Below, piece after piece: positions 61,323 to 64,000 of a stretch of 64,000 nucleotides of DNA. The translations under genes and the position numbers were made by a program. Position 1 is the first letter of the stretch. Every line of letters begins with the position of its first letter. Origin of the DNA: Sulfurisphaera javensis (GTDB lineage: Archaea; Thermoproteota; Thermoprotei_A; Sulfolobales; Sulfolobaceae). The DNA is taken from positions 558,001-622,000 of the forward strand of contig NZ_AP031322.1 in assembly GCF_041154675.1 (NCBI RefSeq). The letters are read 5' to 3'. The notes below the pieces were generated by a model that worked only from the letters and a program-made list of their open reading frames with translations, made no database searches and was not told where the DNA came from.

Positions 61323-62312
61323 ATGGCTTTAATACCTTTAATTTATTCAGATGTATATTTATTACATCAAAGTAAATATCATCATGTGGAAAATCCAGAG
61401 AGAGTTAGATCTATTCTTAATGAGTTAAAAGATCATCAATTTATCTCTCCATACAAAGTTAGTGAAGAAGATGTAAAAATGATTCATGACATAGATTATA
61501 TTAATTTAGTTAAAAAAACTAGTGAAAAAGAAGGATGGTTAGATGCAGATACTTATACTAACAAAAATACTTGGGAATCTGCATTATATGCGTTAGGTGG
61601 TGCATTAAAAGCATTTGAAGTAAATGGTTTTGCCTTAGTTAGACCTCCTGGTCATCACTCTGGAAAATCAGGAAGAGCGTTTGGCGCCCCTACGTTAGGA
61701 TTCTGCATATTTAATAATGTAGCTTTTCCGATAAGAAAATATAATCTTAAAAGAGTTGTAATAATTGATTTTGATGTTCATTATGGAAATGGAACGCAGG
61801 AAATATTTTGGGATGACCCAGAAGTAGTTCATATAGATATTCACCAAGACCCTAAAACTCTTTATCCTGGCACCGGTTTTCCAGATATGATCGGAGGAAA
61901 AGAAGCTGAAGGAACAAAAATTAATCTTTTAATCCCGCCATTAGGAGGAGATGACTTATATGAGGAACTTCTACCTATAATTCAATCTATTATAGACGAT
62001 TTTAAACCTAAAATAATTGCATATTCTGCTGGTTTTGATGCCTATGAAGGTGATGGTCTAGCCAGTATTAGAGCTACTGAATGGACTTATTATAATATGG
62101 GAATTTTATCTAATAGATTTGAAAGAAAGTATGCAGTATTAGAAGGTGGTTATACTGTTGGTTTAAAAAATGGAGTTAAAGCTTTTATACAAGGCCTAGA
62201 GGGAGAGAAGAAAGAATATAACAAAAATACTTCATCTGAATCAGTAAAAAGTAGATTCAGAGATTATTTATCAGAAGAGAAAAGGATATTGAGAGAATAC
62301 TGGAAGATTTAA
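61323..62312 (+). CDS. histone deacetylase-family amidohydrolase (second copy)
   Basis: 329 residues. FALVRPPGHHSGKSGRAFG, VVIIDFDVHYGNGTQEIFW and YSAGFDAYEGDGLA carry the catalytic His pair and the zinc ligands Asp, His and Asp. More like classic deacetylases and acetylpolyamine hydrolases than the first copy at 44398. It begins 35 bases from the divergent peptidase gene. It overlaps the convergent TnpB-like gene by 4 bases at the stop codons. Confidence 0.9.
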   Translation: MALIPLIYSDVYLLHQSKYHHVENPERVRSILNELKDHQFISPYKVSEEDVKMIHDIDYINLVKKTSEKEGWLDADTYTNKNTWESALYALGGALKAFEVNGFALVRPPGHHSGKSGRAFGAPTLGFCIFNNVAFPIRKYNLKRVVIIDFDVHYGNGTQEIFWDDPEVVHIDIHQDPKTLYPGTGFPDMIGGKEAEGTKINLLIPPLGGDDLYEELLPIIQSIIDDFKPKIIAYSAGFDAYEGDGLASIRATEWTYYNMGILSNRFERKYAVLEGGYTVGLKNGVKAFIQGLEGEKKEYNKNTSSESVKSRFRDYLSEEKRILREYWKI

Positions 62313-63142
62313 CACGTATAATAGCATTTTAAAGCTAAATTATAGGCTGCATTGAAATCTCTATCTGCTTTATACCCACACGCTGGACAAACAAATAATG
62401 GTCCTAACACTTCTCCTCTTTTAAACCCGCAATTTGAGCAAATCTTGCTTGTATTATAGGGATCGATAAGCTTATATCTTATACCTCTAGCATATAACTG
62501 CTCCTCTAATTCAACCTCAATATTCCTTAGTGTATTTCCTACTTTATTCTCGAAAATTCTCAAATCCTCTAGGGCAACAATTTTTGGGTTCAAATCTTCA
62601 ATAAACTTTACTATATCTGAAATTACTTTTTTTACTTTACTTCTTATGTTTTTAATTTCAGTTATTCCTTGTGGATCTCCTAGAATTTTAATCATTTCAT
62701 CAGTTATTAATTCTTTTCCCCAGAATCTAGTTTTCCATAATTTTCCGTTTCTCAGTGCTACTACTGTAATTAGATGTCTTACACCAATATCTACGCCAAC
62801 TATTGATTTTGGTTTTTCGTAAGCAAGGTAAACCTTTATATCGTTAGTAAAATCAATTATTGCATAAAGCGGAAGTCCTTCTCTTTCACTTTTTACTAAT
62901 GCGTCTATGCCTTTTAATTTATAGGGATTTTTTCCTATAATTTCAATTGGCCCATATTTTACTTCGTTTGAAGTTAAGGCTAAATAGTATAGTTCTCGAG
63001 GAATGCCTAGTGGAGGAGGACCCACATCAGCACCTTTCATTTTTAAAACTCTTGAATATTGTCTTATGTATTGAACTTCCTTAAATAGGTCCTTTAACTT
63101 TCCAAACTCTATAATTTTAGCTTCAACTAACTCCTCATTCAT
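62309..63142 (-). CDS. compact TnpB-like RuvC protein without transposase partner
   Basis: 277 residues. The RuvC core is complete: D118 (IVGVDIGVRH), E192 (VALEDLRIF) and D262 (ADRDFNAAYNLAL), with a zinc finger C235, C238, C252, C255 (KICSNCG and VCPACG). Only about 115 residues precede the first RuvC Asp, against roughly 190 in ISDra2 TnpB, so the N-terminal RNA/DNA-binding part is short. No tnpA gene, inverted ends or space for a 3' omega-RNA outside the neighbour: the stop overlaps that of the deacetylase-like gene by 4 bases. Either a decayed or a domesticated copy. Confidence 0.8.
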   Translation of the reverse strand: MNEELVEAKIIEFGKLKDLFKEVQYIRQYSRVLKMKGADVGPPPLGIPRELYYLALTSNEVKYGPIEIIGKNPYKLKGIDALVKSEREGLPLYAIIDFTNDIKVYLAYEKPKSIVGVDIGVRHLITVVALRNGKLWKTRFWGKELITDEMIKILGDPQGITEIKNIRSKVKKVISDIVKFIEDLNPKIVALEDLRIFENKVGNTLRNIEVELEEQLYARGIRYKLIDPYNTSKICSNCGFKRGEVLGPLFVCPACGYKADRDFNAAYNLALKCYYTC

Positions 63143-63173
63143 AAATATAAATTCGATTATCTATTTAAATGTT

Positions 63174-63893
63174 TTAGCCAACTACTTCATTAATTGATGC
63201 AAAACTTAATTCTTCAACATGTTTACCTAAATAGTAAGCTACAGTAGAAGAGAATATATAGTTTTCATATCTATAAAGTTTATAGTACTCTTCCATTTCT
63301 TTCATTCTACTTTTATTATAATAATATCCTACAAAAATTTTAGGACCTTCTTGGCTGTTAAAAGTTAACAAAGCAGAGTTTAAACTTGAAGCATATGGAG
63401 ATAATGCTGAAAGTGCCTCTAAGTAAGCTATTTTGAAATCTCCTTTAACATTATAATTCTTAATGATTTCAAGAAAGAAGAGATAGCTATCAGTTGATGG
63501 ATAATTAGGTTCAGAGAACGCCTTTCTATTTATCGAGCCATTATGTACGAAATATGCGTCGTGTGTAGATAATCTATAATAATAAGGGTGATTATGTCTA
63601 ACGCCTAGGAGAAAGCTTTTGCCAGCCTTTCTAGCATGAAATATAGCGTAGATCTCATCTCCTTTTAGTAAGTTTATATAATCAAGAAAAGATTGATCTT
63701 CATATATTGGTTCACTGGTCTTATAGTATAATACTCGCCATTTTCCGTTTCTAAGTATATAAGCTACAAAACCCCATCCATCAGAGTGTGAACCATATTT
63801 AAAATAAACGTCATTTTTACTTGCATTAAGAAACGCTTTGAGAACCTCTAAGTTAGGCTCACCTTTAGCCTTAAAAGCTAATATTCTACACAT
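63174..63893 (-). CDS. class II glutamine amidotransferase
   Basis: 239 residues. Cys2 is the nucleophile (M-C-R-I-L), with GWGFVAY, HARKAG and HNHPYYY, VHNGSINR as the glutamine-binding residues. No synthase domain is attached, so it resembles the YafJ/Gat type, a stand-alone amidotransferase. Its start overlaps the stop of the next gene leftward on the strand. The acceptor is unknown. Confidence 0.85.
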   Translation of the reverse strand: MCRILAFKAKGEPNLEVLKAFLNASKNDVYFKYGSHSDGWGFVAYILRNGKWRVLYYKTSEPIYEDQSFLDYINLLKGDEIYAIFHARKAGKSFLLGVRHNHPYYYRLSTHDAYFVHNGSINRKAFSEPNYPSTDSYLFFLEIIKNYNVKGDFKIAYLEALSALSPYASSLNSALLTFNSQEGPKIFVGYYYNKSRMKEMEEYYKLYRYENYIFSSTVAYYLGKHVEELSFASINEVVG

Positions 63894-64000
63894 CTAATAT
63901 CATACCATCATATGCTAAAATATATCCTTTTGCTATCTCTTTCACTTGATTTTCTATTTGTGATGGGATATGCGTTATTATGACTTTCTTCGGTTCAAAT
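63886..64000 (-). CDS. 3' end of a gene, possibly a metallo-beta-lactamase-fold hydrolase
   Basis: On the minus strand an open frame enters from the right edge and stops at about 63886. The last 37 residues read KKVIITHIPSQIENQVKE, then GYILAYDGMILDV. The phrase ITHI and the ending LAYDGMILDV resemble the C-termini of metallo-beta-lactamase enzymes. The rest of the gene is outside the window, so the name is tentative. Its stop overlaps the amidotransferase start. Confidence 0.5.
   Translation of the reverse strand, partial: FEPKKVIITHIPSQIENQVKEIAKGYILAYDGMILDV

Overview
The window is about 67 percent A+T and densely packed with genes that often overlap by 4 to 30 bases. Many genes look leaderless, with a TATA-like box about 26 bases upstream of the start codon. 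Gene content is that of a thermoacidophilic crenarchaeon of the order Sulfolobales: SegAB, XPD, Rpo11, TFS, a KEOPS subunit, the GHMP-type shikimate kinase, split transketolase, a two-subunit 2-oxoacid:ferredoxin oxidoreductase, a GAT-QueC fusion and a PibD peptidase. I infer a relative of Sulfurisphaera/Sulfolobus tokodaii; the exact species is not shown by the sequence.

Layout. 1-4 kb: end of an ion transporter, an acyl-CoA dehydrogenase, a probable H/ACA guide RNA directly in front of pibD, and an intron-containing tRNA-Arg. 4-9 kb (minus strand): an information-processing run with TFS, Rpo11, exosome Csl4, Dph2, ribosomal protein L10e, Pcc1, a Cdc45/RecJ-like protein and a flippase-like membrane protein, then an E1-like enzyme. 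10-19.5 kb (plus strand): split transketolase followed by a complete shikimate-pathway operon (chorismate mutase-prephenate dehydrogenase, DAHP synthase, aroB, aroE, aroC, shikimate kinase, aroA, aroD). Transketolase can supply erythrose 4-phosphate to DAHP synthase. 19.8-29.8 kb: an XPD helicase operon, thioredoxin-fold and TusA-like proteins, a large membrane/coiled-coil protein, superoxide dismutase, a sugar nucleotidyltransferase, a surface protein and a YyaL-type protein.

29.8-38 kb: a stand-alone Cdc48 N-domain-like protein, a NucS/EndoMS endonuclease, a membrane glycosyltransferase, the SegAB chromosome-segregation pair and a glycolate-oxidase-like set. This stretch is strikingly rich in TCTAGA-centred imperfect palindromes, one of them touching the segA start codon; I propose a centromere-like region. 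38-51 kb: the 2-oxoacid:ferredoxin oxidoreductase, two canonical C/D box guide RNAs, a nitrilase-family enzyme, a CBS/HPF-like fusion (candidate ribosome-hibernation factor) that shares one symmetric TATA box with a divergent deacetylase-like gene, PurT, two genes with restriction-endonuclease-like folds and MoaB. 51-64 kb: an unusual iron-sulfur flavoprotein-like protein with a 29-base exact internal repeat, an Hrq1/MrfA-like helicase, GAT-QueC, membrane and metallo-beta-lactamase proteins, an M24 peptidase, a second deacetylase-like gene, a compact TnpB-like protein and a class II glutamine amidotransferase.

The most interesting observations are the three guide RNAs, especially the H/ACA candidate with arms complementary to the 16S 790 loop; the palindrome field around segAB; the bidirectional promoter at 44.37 kb; the free-standing Cdc48 N domain; and the compact TnpB-like gene. 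No CRISPR array, complete insertion sequence, rRNA operon or obvious prophage was seen. All functional names come from motif recognition by eye; no database search was run.
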